Source: Neolewinella litorea
Lineage (GTDB): Bacteria; Bacteroidota; Bacteroidia; Chitinophagales; Saprospiraceae
Direction of reading: 5' to 3'
Assembly: GCF_004803465.1 (NCBI RefSeq)
Contig: NZ_SRSF01000002.1
Span: 62,001 to 126,000 of the forward strand
Length of the DNA: 64,000 bases
Shown: piece by piece, positions 52,318 to 61,718 of the stretch
Layout of the letters: each line of letters starts with the position of its first letter
How positions within the stretch are numbered: the stretch's first letter is position 1
Translations under genes and position numbers: made by a program
The notes under the pieces: generated by a model
Told to the model about the DNA's origin: nothing
The model's database searches: none
What the model saw: the letters and a program-made list of their open reading frames with translations, nothing else

Positions 52318-54006
52318 TTAGACATTGTACCCAGGGTTCTGAGGGTAGCCGCCTAATGTGCGGTCGATCTGATCCTGCGGTATCGGCCGCAGGATGTGGT
52401 GGGACTCAATGTTGGGTCCTCCTTCCGGATTGTACCGCCGGACGCGCTCTATCAGGGTGCCCGTGCGAGTCAGGTCGAACCAGCGGTGTCCTTCGCCCAC
52501 CAATTCGCGGGCGCGCTCGTCGAGCAGGAAGTCCAGGTTCACCTGGCTGGCGTCGATTTTGATATCCTCTTCCATGCCTTCGGCGGCGGAGCGTACGCGT
52601 ATCACGTTGATGTCTTCGGCCGCCCCCTCCGTATCTCCCTGCATCAGGCGGGCTTCCGCGCGGATCAGGTAGGCATCGGCCAGGCGCATCAGGATGAAAT
52701 CACGCTGTCCCTGGGTGTGCTGCCGGTTGGGCCGCGTTGGGTCGATCCACTTGTTCAGGGAAGGGAACTTGCGCTCGGTGTATTCATCGTCGGTGTAGAC
52801 CAGATAGGGCGTGCGGGCCTGCCGCGACTGAGGCCATTCGTCGTTCATCTGCGGACCGGGGATGTACACGGCCGTATCGCCCAAACCGAATTTGGGCTGG
52901 CCTTCCGTACCGTAGCCGGCGGCGGCCTCCTCGGCGCTCCAGGTGGGGATGGTGGACTCGTTGTTGGCGTACCATACGTGCTTGAACGACTTATCGTAGC
53001 GGGTGTCCACCGACCGGTCCCAGAGGTTCAGGGTGTAATCCGTGGGGCGGAAGCGCTTCCAGGGACGGCCGTTAGTGATGTCGCGCGTCATACCGGGCAG
53101 GTTGTCGTACTCCATCAGGAAGTAGAGGTGACCCCGGTGGCCGTTTCCGTCGATGCCCTCGTCGACTTGCGACTTGGAGTTCTGGACGGTAAAGATGACT
53201 TCGGAGTTCTGCTCGTTGTTGATGTCCCAGAGGTCGGCGAAGTCATCCAGCAGCTCGAAATCGTAGTTCTCGATTACGCTGGTCATGAGGCTTTCGGCCC
53301 GGGCCGCGTCGCCGCTTTCGGAAAATCCGGTGTAGGCGCGGGTCATCAGCACCTTTGCCAGCAGGAATTCGGCTGCCGGCTTGGTGGCCCGTCCGTAATC
53401 GTCCTGCACGGCAGGCAGGTTATTGATGGCGAACTCCAGATCCGGGATGATCGCCTGCTTGTAGATTTCCGACTGCGGAGTGCGGTTGGCTTCGATCTCC
53501 ACGCCCTGGGTTTCTTCCAGGCTGAGGTGCACGTCGCCGTAAAAGCGGACCAAATCAAAGTAGTACAGGCCCCGAAGGAAGCGTACTTCCGCCAGTCGGG
53601 CGGTCTTTTCCTCCTCGGTCATCCCTTCCAGGTCGGCCGACCGGTTGATGACGGCGTTGGCCTGGTTGATGCCGCGGTACAGGTCGCTCCAGGTATCTTG
53701 GATGAAATTATCCGCTCCGTTGAGCCGGCCGTCGTAGGCGTTGATGCCCTTGTAGCTGCCGTCGGCTCCGTTCGTATAGGTATCGGTGCCGAAGATGGTC
53801 ATGGTAAACCCGCGCTCGACGCCGTAGAATGGCTTCATGAAGGAGTAGGTGGCCTTGACAGCATCCTCAAAACCGGAGACGGTCGGGTAATAGGTGGCCG
53901 CCGATACTCCGGAGATCAGTTCCTCCTCAAGGTAGCTATCGCAAGACGTTGCGAGGGTGCCCGCTCCCGTCAGGAGAAGGGCGTATATGCAGTGTTTGAT
54001 TTTCAC
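52318..54006 (-). CDS. susD: RagB/SusD family nutrient-binding lipoprotein
   Basis: 562 residues from a GTG at 54006. Lipoprotein signal MKIKHCIYALLLTGAGTLATSC. The TPR-like SusD fold is visible: SGFEDAVKATYSFMKPFYGV, ADNFIQDTWSDLYRGINQAN, LAEVRFLRGLYYFDLVRFYG, LLAKVLMTRAYTG and, at the C-terminus, DFLLDERARELVGEGHRWFD with NPGYN near the end. It is the surface glycan-binding lid of the SusC transporter encoded 11 bases upstream. Ligand unknown. Confidence 0.95.
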   Translation of the reverse strand: MKIKHCIYALLLTGAGTLATSCDSYLEEELISGVSAATYYPTVSGFEDAVKATYSFMKPFYGVERGFTMTIFGTDTYTNGADGSYKGINAYDGRLNGADNFIQDTWSDLYRGINQANAVINRSADLEGMTEEEKTARLAEVRFLRGLYYFDLVRFYGDVHLSLEETQGVEIEANRTPQSEIYKQAIIPDLEFAINNLPAVQDDYGRATKPAAEFLLAKVLMTRAYTGFSESGDAARAESLMTSVIENYDFELLDDFADLWDINNEQNSEVIFTVQNSKSQVDEGIDGNGHRGHLYFLMEYDNLPGMTRDITNGRPWKRFRPTDYTLNLWDRSVDTRYDKSFKHVWYANNESTIPTWSAEEAAAGYGTEGQPKFGLGDTAVYIPGPQMNDEWPQSRQARTPYLVYTDDEYTERKFPSLNKWIDPTRPNRQHTQGQRDFILMRLADAYLIRAEARLMQGDTEGAAEDINVIRVRSAAEGMEEDIKIDASQVNLDFLLDERARELVGEGHRWFDLTRTGTLIERVRRYNPEGGPNIESHHILRPIPQDQIDRTLGGYPQNPGYNV

Positions 54007-54017
54007 GGTTGTAGTAT

Positions 54018-57014
54018 TTAGAAGGTGGCCCGGAGACCTCCCAGAATGATCTTGGTGGTGGGGATGATGTCCTGCGTTTCCGGATCGTAGGTATCGTAGT
54101 CGGAGGCGAACCAGAGGTTCTGTCCAGATACGTAGAACCGTAGACGCGACAATCCGATGCGGGAGACAACGTTGTCCGGCAGGTTATAGCCCAGTTGGAC
54201 GTTGCGCAGTTTCACGAAGCTTCCGTCGAAGTAGCTTAGGGTAGACCCGTTGCGGGGGCTTTCCTGGTTCTCGTTGGGCCGCGGGTTGGCATTCGTAGGG
54301 TTGTCGATCGTCCAGTAATCAACGTCCAGGTTGTTGTAGCGGGCGAACAGGCTGTTGTTGCCGCGGTGGAAGTTGCTGGAGATCATCTGTCCCTGGCGGA
54401 AGAAGAGGAAGAAGGAAAAGTCAACGCCACGGTATTCGAAGCGATTGGTGAGTCCACCAAAGAAGTCGGGCACGTCGGAGCCGAGGATCATACGGTCCGC
54501 GGGTGTGATAACGCCGTCGCCGTCCAGGTCCTCAAGCTTGATCTCGCCGGGTACCTTGTTTTCCCGGCTGTCGGCCAGTTCCACTTCGTTGGCCTGGTAG
54601 ATTCCAATCTTATTGTAGTCGTAGAATACGTTCAGGGGCTGTCCGATGAACCATCCATTACCCACGTCGTCAATGGGGTTACCCTCGTCGTCGGTAAGCG
54701 CCAGTTCGGTGATCGACTCGCGGTAGCCGGAAATGTTGAAGTCTACATCCCAGCTCAGTCCCGTAGGGTTGCGGAGGATGCCGGCACCCAGGACCATCTC
54801 GGCCCCCTTGGTTTGCGTAGAGCCGATGTTCTGCAATACATTGGAGTAGCCGGAGGTCGGAGGCAGGTTGCGCGCCAGCAGGATGTCTTCGGTATTGGTA
54901 CGGTAGACTTCGAAGGAACCGTTGACCCGGCCGTTGAGGATGTCGAAATCGATTCCGGCGTTCAGGGTCTTGGAGACCTCCCAGCTCAGTTCGGCATTGG
55001 GGATGTCGCGAAGCGCAAAGCCGAAGGCCGGGCTTTCGTCCCAGGCGTAAACGGTCCGCTGCAGGGCACCCTGCGTGCTGTAGGGCGAAACGGCGGTGTT
55101 GCCTACTTCACCGTAGCTGACGCGGAGCTTCAGGTCGTTGAGCCATCCGGCACCGTCGAGGAAAGCTTCCTCACCGACCCGCCAGCCCAGCGAAACGCCA
55201 GGAAAGTAGTTCCACTGGTTACCCTTGGCCAGACGGCTGGAACCGTCGGCCCGCAGGCTTGCCTGGAGCAGGTACTTGTCTTGGATCGAGTAGGTAGCCC
55301 GTGCCATAAAGGAGGCGAGCTGCCATTCGCTCAGGGTAGAATTGAGGTCACCCTTTACTTCGGCGGTACCGATGTTGTAGAACAACTGTTCCTCGTAGGG
55401 CAGGTTGACCACGTCGACACTGTTCTGCTCGTAGCGCAGGGCCTGGATCGACTGTAGGAAAGTCAGGCCCAGGTCGTTGCTTTCTCCGAGCGTCCGGTTG
55501 TAGTTTAGGATGTTTTCCCAGGTGTAACCAAAGTCCTGGCTGTTGGTCACGCCGGCGTCGGCCGGGCCACCCCGGTTGTCGTTGGTGAGGCTGCCCCGGA
55601 ATTCCCCGCGGCGGTAGTAGCGAATGTCGGGGCCAAAGTTGGTCGTAAAGACCAGACCGGGCATCAGGTTTGCCTTCAGGTAGAGCGGTGCGAAGAGTCG
55701 GGTTACGCGCCGGTCGTCGATGTAAGCGTTCTCCACCAGTTCGGAAAGCGGGTTGGTGCGAATGCCGTCGTTGGTGGGCAGGAAGCGTACCGAGCCGTCC
55801 TCATTATAGGGTACACCGAGGGGGTTGTTGGCCAGGGCCTCACCGAGGGTGGCGTTGGAACCGTAGTTCTGCAGCGAGTTCGAGAGGGTGAAGGAAATGC
55901 CGGCCTGGAAAATGGAGCCGATGTTCTGGTCCAGGTTCACGCGTGCGGTGTAGCGCCGGAAGTCCATATTTGATATGATCCCCTGCTCGTCGAAGTAGCC
56001 CAGGGAGATGTTGAACTGGGTGGCTTCCGTTCCGCCGCGCACGCCCAGCTGGTGGTTCATCTGCCAGCCGTCGTTCAGGACCAGGTCCTGAAAGTCGGTG
56101 CTGCGTCCCATGGCGATGCTTTCCAATTCGGTGGGGTCCTGGAAGACCTCCTCGTCCGGGGGGATGGCTCCATTCCAGCCGTCGCGCTGACTTTCGCGCT
56201 TCATGGCGGCGAACTCCTCGCCGTTCATCATATCAACGGTATTGGTGGCGCTGGTGCCCCCGTAGTAGCCGTCGTAGCTGACGATCGTCCGACCAGCGGA
56301 GCCACGCTTGGTGGTGATGATGACCACCCCGTTGGAGCCCCGGCTGCCGTAGATGGCCGTGCCGGCCGCGTCCTTGAGGATCTCCATCGATTCGATGTCC
56401 TGAGGGTTGATGTCCGCGATTGCACTGGTACCGCTCGTCTGCGGGATACCGTCGATCACGAACAGCGGGTCGTTGGAGGCCGAAAGCGAGCGCCGCCCGC
56501 GGATGCGGATGCTGGGGTTGGCACCTGGCCGACCGCCGCCGCTGACGATGTCTACGCCGCTAACCTGCCCCTGCATGGCTTCCACGCCACTGGAGGTAGC
56601 TATCTTCTTGATCTGTTCGTCGTTGAGACTGGAAATGGAGGCGGTTACGTCCCGCTTCTTTTGAATACCGTAGCCGACAACGACAACTTCGTCCAGGGTC
56701 TCCGAATCCTCTAGCATGACGATCTCGAAGTTGGTCTGTGTACCTACCTGAATGATCTGGCTCTGGTAGCCGGTGTAGGTGACGACGAGGTGAGGATCCT
56801 CAGTGGTGGTATTAATGGTAAACCGACCGTCCAGGTCCGTTACCGTACCGTTCGTAGTGCCCTCCTCCAGGACGGTGGCCCCGATCAGGGGCATTCCGCT
56901 TTCGTCGGTAATTACGCCGGAAACCTCGGCTGCGGCGAGTCCGCCGGGCGGGAGATTGGCTGCCGACACAACCGTGAGGCTGCACCAAAGCAACAGGAAT
57001 AAAGAAAATCGCAT
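54018..57014 (-). CDS. susC: SusC/RagA family TonB-linked outer-membrane transporter
   Basis: 998 residues from the ATG at 57014 (MRFSLFLLLWCSLTVVSAAN, signal peptide); an ATG at 57086 would add 24 residues. A -7-like GACCTTTG lies at about 57041 on the minus strand, between the two starts, which supports the shorter one. Carboxypeptidase-regulatory-like domain (VSGVITDESGMPLIGATVLE, GTTNGTVTDLDGRFTI), the SusC TonB-linked mark DEVVVVGYGIQKKRDVTASI, plug (FVIDGIPQTSGTSAIADINP, ILKDAAGTAIYGSRGSNGVV) and barrel follow. It transports the ligand captured by SusD. Confidence 0.95.
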   Translation of the reverse strand: MRFSLFLLLWCSLTVVSAANLPPGGLAAAEVSGVITDESGMPLIGATVLEEGTTNGTVTDLDGRFTINTTTEDPHLVVTYTGYQSQIIQVGTQTNFEIVMLEDSETLDEVVVVGYGIQKKRDVTASISSLNDEQIKKIATSSGVEAMQGQVSGVDIVSGGGRPGANPSIRIRGRRSLSASNDPLFVIDGIPQTSGTSAIADINPQDIESMEILKDAAGTAIYGSRGSNGVVIITTKRGSAGRTIVSYDGYYGGTSATNTVDMMNGEEFAAMKRESQRDGWNGAIPPDEEVFQDPTELESIAMGRSTDFQDLVLNDGWQMNHQLGVRGGTEATQFNISLGYFDEQGIISNMDFRRYTARVNLDQNIGSIFQAGISFTLSNSLQNYGSNATLGEALANNPLGVPYNEDGSVRFLPTNDGIRTNPLSELVENAYIDDRRVTRLFAPLYLKANLMPGLVFTTNFGPDIRYYRRGEFRGSLTNDNRGGPADAGVTNSQDFGYTWENILNYNRTLGESNDLGLTFLQSIQALRYEQNSVDVVNLPYEEQLFYNIGTAEVKGDLNSTLSEWQLASFMARATYSIQDKYLLQASLRADGSSRLAKGNQWNYFPGVSLGWRVGEEAFLDGAGWLNDLKLRVSYGEVGNTAVSPYSTQGALQRTVYAWDESPAFGFALRDIPNAELSWEVSKTLNAGIDFDILNGRVNGSFEVYRTNTEDILLARNLPPTSGYSNVLQNIGSTQTKGAEMVLGAGILRNPTGLSWDVDFNISGYRESITELALTDDEGNPIDDVGNGWFIGQPLNVFYDYNKIGIYQANEVELADSRENKVPGEIKLEDLDGDGVITPADRMILGSDVPDFFGGLTNRFEYRGVDFSFFLFFRQGQMISSNFHRGNNSLFARYNNLDVDYWTIDNPTNANPRPNENQESPRNGSTLSYFDGSFVKLRNVQLGYNLPDNVVSRIGLSRLRFYVSGQNLWFASDYDTYDPETQDIIPTTKIILGGLRATF

Positions 57015-57202
57015 GATCCCAAATTTTGTTGTGAGTACAAAGGTCAATATTTGCTGATGCGGCTGCATCGCAAGCTTATGTTTCATAATACCGCCTAATA
57101 CTACAACTAAATACGTTGACCGCCAACTTAAATGGCATCACATTCACACACTTTTATTTCGATTGCAATTTTTGGACCTTTCCCGGCCCTTACCTTGCGG
57201 TC

Positions 57203-57877
57203 ATGCTGAACATCCTGATGGAGGGCCCGGGGTGGTCCGTGATCGACAAACCCGCCGGCATTGCGACCGAGCGGCATTTCCAGTACGACACCGTGGAGGC
57301 GCGGGCGCAGGAGCTGTGGTCGCGCCCGAATGCCAAGAAACCCGGTTTCGTGGGGATTGTCCACCGGCTCGACCGGGCCACCAGCGGGGCCCTGGTGTTG
57401 GCCCGCAACAAGTCTACCCTCGTTCGGCTCAATGAGGCCTTTGCCGCCCGGCAGGCCACCAAGGTGTACTGGGCCGTTACCGATCGTCCGCTACCGGAAT
57501 CGAAAGGCCGCCTGCGCCACTACCTGATCCGCAACCCGAATAACAAACTGGCGGTGGCCAGCACCCGACCCGTGCCCGGCGGCAAGGAAGCCACACTGGA
57601 GTATCGTCTCCTTCGGGAAGAGAAAGGCCTTTATCTATATGAGGTGCGCCCCCAGACGGGCCGCTTCCACCAGATCCGTTGCCAGCTAGCCGCGGCCGGT
57701 GCCCCGATCGTGGGAGATCACGCCTACGGCTCCGTGCGCCCGTTTCGCGAACACTGCATCGCCCTGCACGCCCGTATCCTGGGATTTCCTGACCCCAAAA
57801 CAGGCGAGGCCGTCAGCGTCACCGCCCCCCTCCCCCAACACTGGCCCCTCGGCACGGCGGCGGTAGAAGAGGAGTAG
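57203..57877 (+). CDS. RluA-family pseudouridine synthase
   Basis: 224 residues from the ATG at 57203 (MLNILMEGPGWSVIDKPAGI); a longer frame lacks a conserved start. Catalytic Asp in GIVHRLDRATSGALVLARNK; other marks are KVYWAVTDRPLP, LYEVRPQTGRFHQIRCQLAA and GDHAYGSVRPF. It lacks an S4 domain. A TACCTTGC -7-like element at 57191-57198 is only 4 bases from the start codon, so the mRNA would be nearly leaderless. Divergent from susC. Confidence 0.92.
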   Translation: MLNILMEGPGWSVIDKPAGIATERHFQYDTVEARAQELWSRPNAKKPGFVGIVHRLDRATSGALVLARNKSTLVRLNEAFAARQATKVYWAVTDRPLPESKGRLRHYLIRNPNNKLAVASTRPVPGGKEATLEYRLLREEKGLYLYEVRPQTGRFHQIRCQLAAAGAPIVGDHAYGSVRPFREHCIALHARILGFPDPKTGEAVSVTAPLPQHWPLGTAAVEEE

Positions 57878-57938
57878 CATTATTGAAACCGGCCCGGCCC
57901 GGCACCCGCTCACCGCACGGCACCCGCGCCCGTTCGCC

Positions 57939-58592
57939 CTACTCCACGGTTGGCTTTTCCCGTCCCCGCGAGCGGATGAACGATCGCAAGGCCGTACTGA
58001 GACCGAGCAAGAGGAAGATGAGGGTAGCCACGAGAACAACGAGAGCAAGGTGACGACTCAGCAGCGGGATGCGGTACAGGTAGTATCCCAGGATCACCAG
58101 ACTAAAAACCCAAACCAGCACCCCCAGCACGCTGTAGCGGTGAAAACGGCGGAACTCCATGCCCGACAAGCCGGCCACGAAAGGCACCAGGGCCCGCACT
58201 ATGGGAATGAAGCGGGAAATGACCATAGCCCAGTCGCCGTAGCGCCGGTAAAACTGTCGGCTGCGCTCATAATGCGTACGCTTGATCCACGAAAAACGGT
58301 CGAAAATTTTCGGCCCCAGTCGGACACCCATGGCATACGCTACCCAATTACCCGCTACTCCCCCCATGCAAAGCAGGATAACCGTAGGGACCGCCTGCAA
58401 GTGGCCCGCGGCAATCATCAGGCCCAGGGTGAGCAGCAGGCCGTCGCCCGGCAGAAAGGGGCCAAGGGGGAAGAAAGCCGACTCGAGAAAAACGATGACG
58501 AACAGGATGCCGTAGACCGCAAGGGGGTACTGCTCGGCGGCGTACCTGAGCCAGTCGTTCAGTCCGAAAAGTAGGGTCGTCAGATAATCCAC
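57939..58592 (-). CDS. DedA/SNARE-associated family membrane protein
   Basis: 217 residues from a GTG at 58592. Five or six membrane helices. DedA marks: LFVIVFLESAFFPLGPFLPG, IPLLSRHLALVVLVATLIFL and FIPIVRALVPFVAGLSGMEF. Members are inner-membrane lipid transport proteins (for example undecaprenyl phosphate or phosphatidylethanolamine scramblases). This one keeps the FLPGD acidic residue and the conserved arginine in ISRFIPIVR. Specific lipid unknown. Confidence 0.92.
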   Translation of the reverse strand: MDYLTTLLFGLNDWLRYAAEQYPLAVYGILFVIVFLESAFFPLGPFLPGDGLLLTLGLMIAAGHLQAVPTVILLCMGGVAGNWVAYAMGVRLGPKIFDRFSWIKRTHYERSRQFYRRYGDWAMVISRFIPIVRALVPFVAGLSGMEFRRFHRYSVLGVLVWVFSLVILGYYLYRIPLLSRHLALVVLVATLIFLLLGLSTALRSFIRSRGREKPTVE

Positions 58593-58857
58593 GGCGCGGT
58601 AGGGCCACCGGCGGTCAGCCGCTGTTTGCCTTCCTTAAGATCGGCGGTTCGGGGCCATACGCGCAATGGTCGGCGGCGCATTATTTGTCTGCCGGACAGC
58701 CCAGCCGCCGGCAATCAGGACGTCACCTTGTTCCGCTGCGCGGCGAATACACGAGGAGGGTGGCGCAACAGCGCGATCGTCACACCTTCTAATGCCCCAC
58801 GCGCGCCACGGATTCCCAGCCGGTTTCCGCGGACTGAAAAAAGGCTTATCCTTGCGG

Positions 58858-59376
58858 ATGCGAATTCTGTTTCTATTCTTCCTGGCCGCCTGGTGTGGCT
58901 GTTCCGAATCCCCTTCCGTGGCTCCCGTCGGGGATCTTCTGGGGCCCGCGTCCGCGCCGCCAGTTTATGCCGATTACGGGGAGCTTTCACCGCTCTTTGA
59001 GCAGCGCGACGATACGACCTACCTGATAAATTTCTGGGCCACCTGGTGTAAGCCCTGCCTGGAGGAACTGCCCCTGCTCCAGCAATTGAACGATGAGCGG
59101 TCGGGGGAAGCACTGCGCGTGGTGCTCGTGAGCCTGGACACGGAAGCCGGAGCGATCGAACGCATCCCCACCTACCTCGAGAGCCGCGCCATTGACCTTC
59201 CCACAGTGGTTCTGACCGACGAGCGGAGCAGCTGGAAGCGGGAACTTGACGAAAAATGGGACGGCTCCCTGCCGACCACTTTCGTGTACCGCAACGACCT
59301 GCGCTACATCTACCGACGCCCCTTCCGCACCCTTCCCGACGTGGCCTCGGCCGTAGAACCCCTGCTTGGCAAATAG
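58858..59376 (+). CDS. TlpA-like thioredoxin-fold protein, exported
   Basis: 172 residues from the ATG at 58858 (MRILFLFFLAAWCGCSESPS), a short hydrophobic leader with a Cys that suggests a lipoprotein. The redox motif is WCKPC in LINFWATWCKPCLEELPLLQ, then LRVVLVSLDTEAG and SLPTTFVYRNDLRYIYRRPF with the cis-proline. It would reduce or oxidise disulfides in the periplasm. The longer frame from 58666 adds an Arg-rich leader and is rejected. Confidence 0.88.
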   Translation: MRILFLFFLAAWCGCSESPSVAPVGDLLGPASAPPVYADYGELSPLFEQRDDTTYLINFWATWCKPCLEELPLLQQLNDERSGEALRVVLVSLDTEAGAIERIPTYLESRAIDLPTVVLTDERSSWKRELDEKWDGSLPTTFVYRNDLRYIYRRPFRTLPDVASAVEPLLGK

Positions 59377-59449
59377 CCGACGATTTGTGTAGGGCGGGGG
59401 TTGCTGGGCAGGACTAACTTTTGTAGATTGGAGAGTAAACGCAACACCC

Positions 59450-60031
59450 ATGCGGCAGCTCTACTTACTTGTCTTTCTGCTCCTTACCGCCACCGTTTCC
59501 GCCGATTCCTTTCGGGGCTTTTTGCTCACCAAGGACGGCTACCAGCTGACGGGCTATCTCAATATCCTGCAGTACGCACCCGGGGGCAGCCTGATCACCT
59601 TCACCAACGATTTTGGTGACGAATACACCATCCACCCCTTTCTGGTCAGCGGCTTCGGTTTCAACTACCGCGGCAAGCCCCTGCGCTTCGTCAGCCGCCG
59701 CCACGAGGGCCTGTGGTATTTCCTGCAGGAGGAAGTGCGGGGCCGGGCCGTTTCCCTCTTCCGGCTGCCGCGCGGCAGTGGGCCCTGGCTCGACGACCGG
59801 ATGCTACGCGTCTTCAGCAGTCCACCGCCGGAATACTACTTCGAGTACGGGCAGGGCAAGTTCCTGCCCATCCCCCGCAGCGGCTACAAGAGAAACCTGC
59901 GGCAGTTCTTCCGGCAGGCCAGTCCGCAACTCGCCGACAAGATCGGCAGCCGTGGTTACCGCTACCGGAACATGGCCGAAATCGTTACCGAATTCAACGC
60001 GCAAAGCAATCGGAAACGACGACGCCTGTAG
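59450..60031 (+). CDS. Hypothetical exported protein
   Basis: 193 residues with a signal peptide (MRQLYLLVFLLLTATVSADS). The mature part begins FRGFLLTKDGYQLTGYLNIL, resembling the domain that opens the hypothetical gene at 41676 (a strand with a 'YIVLRDGERREVEI'-like pattern), and ends basic (RYRNMAEIVTEFNAQSNRKR). Function unknown. It lies alone, 74 bases after the TlpA-like gene. Confidence 0.75.
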   Translation: MRQLYLLVFLLLTATVSADSFRGFLLTKDGYQLTGYLNILQYAPGGSLITFTNDFGDEYTIHPFLVSGFGFNYRGKPLRFVSRRHEGLWYFLQEEVRGRAVSLFRLPRGSGPWLDDRMLRVFSSPPPEYYFEYGQGKFLPIPRSGYKRNLRQFFRQASPQLADKIGSRGYRYRNMAEIVTEFNAQSNRKRRRL

Positions 60032-60146
60032 GTCGGTCCGCCGGGGGCCGGTCTTCGTCGCTTCCGGTGGCAACCCTGGTAGAATATGATGCGTTAGCAT
60101 AGCACCGCTTCTCTAACTTGCCGACGCAAAGCCCGTCACCCGCTCC

Positions 60147-60959
60147 ATGCTTAAGAAAGACCTCGCCGGATTTTTCGCCTTTTTCCTGGGCGTTTTCGGA
60201 GTGCACCGCTTCTATCTCGGACAGTGGTGGCGCGGGGCGGCGCAGTTTCTGGGCTTCTGGACGGTCATCGCCCTACTGGCCGAGGAAGGCCCGGAAATGC
60301 CCCTGCCGTTTATTCTTGTCGGTTTCATCCTTGCGCCCCTAATCACCGCCGTGGTCTTCTGGGCCACGCCCTACGAGCGGTGGGCCGCGAAATACGATCC
60401 CGAAGCCCTGGTCGCACAAGGCTACACTTATCCCCAAAAGAACGGCCACGCCACCTACCGGCCGCCCACCGTGCAGCGCCAGCCGCTGCAGGACCTCAAA
60501 GCCGAAGGCATCAAATATTACCGATCGGGCGATTACGACCTGGCCGCCGAGGCCTTCGAAGAGGCCATCGAACAGGCCCCCACGGATCCGGTCGCCCACT
60601 TCAACATCGCCTGCTGCTACGCCCTGCTCGGTCGTTACCCGCAGGCCTTGACGGCACTGGAAATTGCCGTAACCTATCAACTGCCGAAGCCGCAGCGCAT
60701 CGAATCGCACCCCGCCCTCGAATCGCTGCGCAAGACAACTGCCTACTCCACCTTCCGCAGCAACAATTTCCGTCAGCTGAACCTCATTGAGATCACCCAC
60801 GAACCGACGGCCAAGGTCAGCGATGACGAAGAGGATCTGGGCGACCTGCGGGAGAACCATGACCTGCTGGAGCAGATGGCCCGCCTGAAGGAACTGCACG
60901 ACACGGGAATCCTCACCCAGCTGGAATACCGCAAGCAGCGCGAAAAACTACTGAGTTGA
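60147..60959 (+). CDS. TM2-TPR-SHOCT protein
   Basis: 270 residues. TM2 domain at the N-terminus (AFFLGVFGVHRFYLGQWWRG, two helices), then a tetratricopeptide-like pair (LKAEGIKYYRSGDYDLAAEA, DPVAHFNIACCYALLGRYPQ), and a C-terminal SHOCT-like helical segment (LLEQMARLKELHDTGILTQL). The combination suggests a membrane-attached scaffold that bundles proteins. Function unknown. It overlaps the start of the next gene (TGATG), and a third gene follows 1 base after that. Confidence 0.85.
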   Translation: MLKKDLAGFFAFFLGVFGVHRFYLGQWWRGAAQFLGFWTVIALLAEEGPEMPLPFILVGFILAPLITAVVFWATPYERWAAKYDPEALVAQGYTYPQKNGHATYRPPTVQRQPLQDLKAEGIKYYRSGDYDLAAEAFEEAIEQAPTDPVAHFNIACCYALLGRYPQALTALEIAVTYQLPKPQRIESHPALESLRKTTAYSTFRSNNFRQLNLIEITHEPTAKVSDDEEDLGDLRENHDLLEQMARLKELHDTGILTQLEYRKQREKLLS

Positions 60960-61717
60960 TGCGGCGATGCCCCCTGTTGCTGCTGCTTTGGATCATTGCC
61001 ACCACTGCCCTCTTCGCCCAGGGACTGGCTGGAGAAAGTAACCTGGACCGGGCGGTCCTCATTGGTCTGGACTATGGCCCCTTCACTACGGCTGGCGATC
61101 TGGGCGACCGTTTCGGCAGTGGCTTTGCCCTTGGTGCCGGCGTGGATTACCTGCCCCGCGGTCGAAACTGGCAATTCGGGTTCATGGCCCAATTCGGTTT
61201 CGGCAGCACGGTCAAGGAAGATGTGCTGGCCAACCTCCGGACGGATGCCGGCCACGTGATCGGCAACCAAAGGCAGCCGGCCAACGTCCAGCTGCGGCAG
61301 CGCCAGTTCTTTGTGGGTCCGCGACTGGGCTATACCCTGCCGATTGGCGACAACCGACGCGCCGGGGTGAAGCTTACTACCGCGGCGGGTTACTTTTTCA
61401 GTCGCATCCGCATCCAGGACGACCCGGTGCAGTACGTCCCCCAGCTCGACCCCGCTTACCAGGCGACCTATGACCGGCTGAGCGGCGGGCCGGCGCTTTA
61501 CCAGTTCATCGGTTATCAGCAACTGAGCCGCAACCGGCGCCTGAATTTTTACCTCGGGGGCGACGCCACCCTCGGTTTTACCCAGCCCCTTCGTTCGTAC
61601 GACGCCCTAAGTTACGGGCCGCCCCCCGCGGGCGGGCGTACCGACCTTGTATTCGGACTCCGGGCCGGACTGATCCTGCCCATCTACCAGGGCGAGGGCC
61701 GAGACATCTTCTACTAA
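60959..61717 (+). CDS. Outer-membrane beta-barrel-type protein
   Basis: 252 residues from the ATG at 60959, overlapping the upstream stop. Signal peptide MRRCPLLLLLWIIATTALFA. The rest shows alternating strands with aromatic ends (FGFMAQFGFGSTV, VGPRLGYTLPIGD, LNFYLGGDATLGFTQPL, VFGLRAGLILPIY) as in small PorT-like barrels. Coupled to the TM2-TPR gene upstream and to the waaA ORF downstream (1-base gap). Confidence 0.8.
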   Translation: MRRCPLLLLLWIIATTALFAQGLAGESNLDRAVLIGLDYGPFTTAGDLGDRFGSGFALGAGVDYLPRGRNWQFGFMAQFGFGSTVKEDVLANLRTDAGHVIGNQRQPANVQLRQRQFFVGPRLGYTLPIGDNRRAGVKLTTAAGYFFSRIRIQDDPVQYVPQLDPAYQATYDRLSGGPALYQFIGYQQLSRNRRLNFYLGGDATLGFTQPLRSYDALSYGPPPAGGRTDLVFGLRAGLILPIYQGEGRDIFY

Positions 61718-61718
61718 T

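Noticed and set aside
52396-54021. Plus-strand ORF of 541 codons opposite susD
   Set aside because: Antisense shadow of susD with no start signal or domain.
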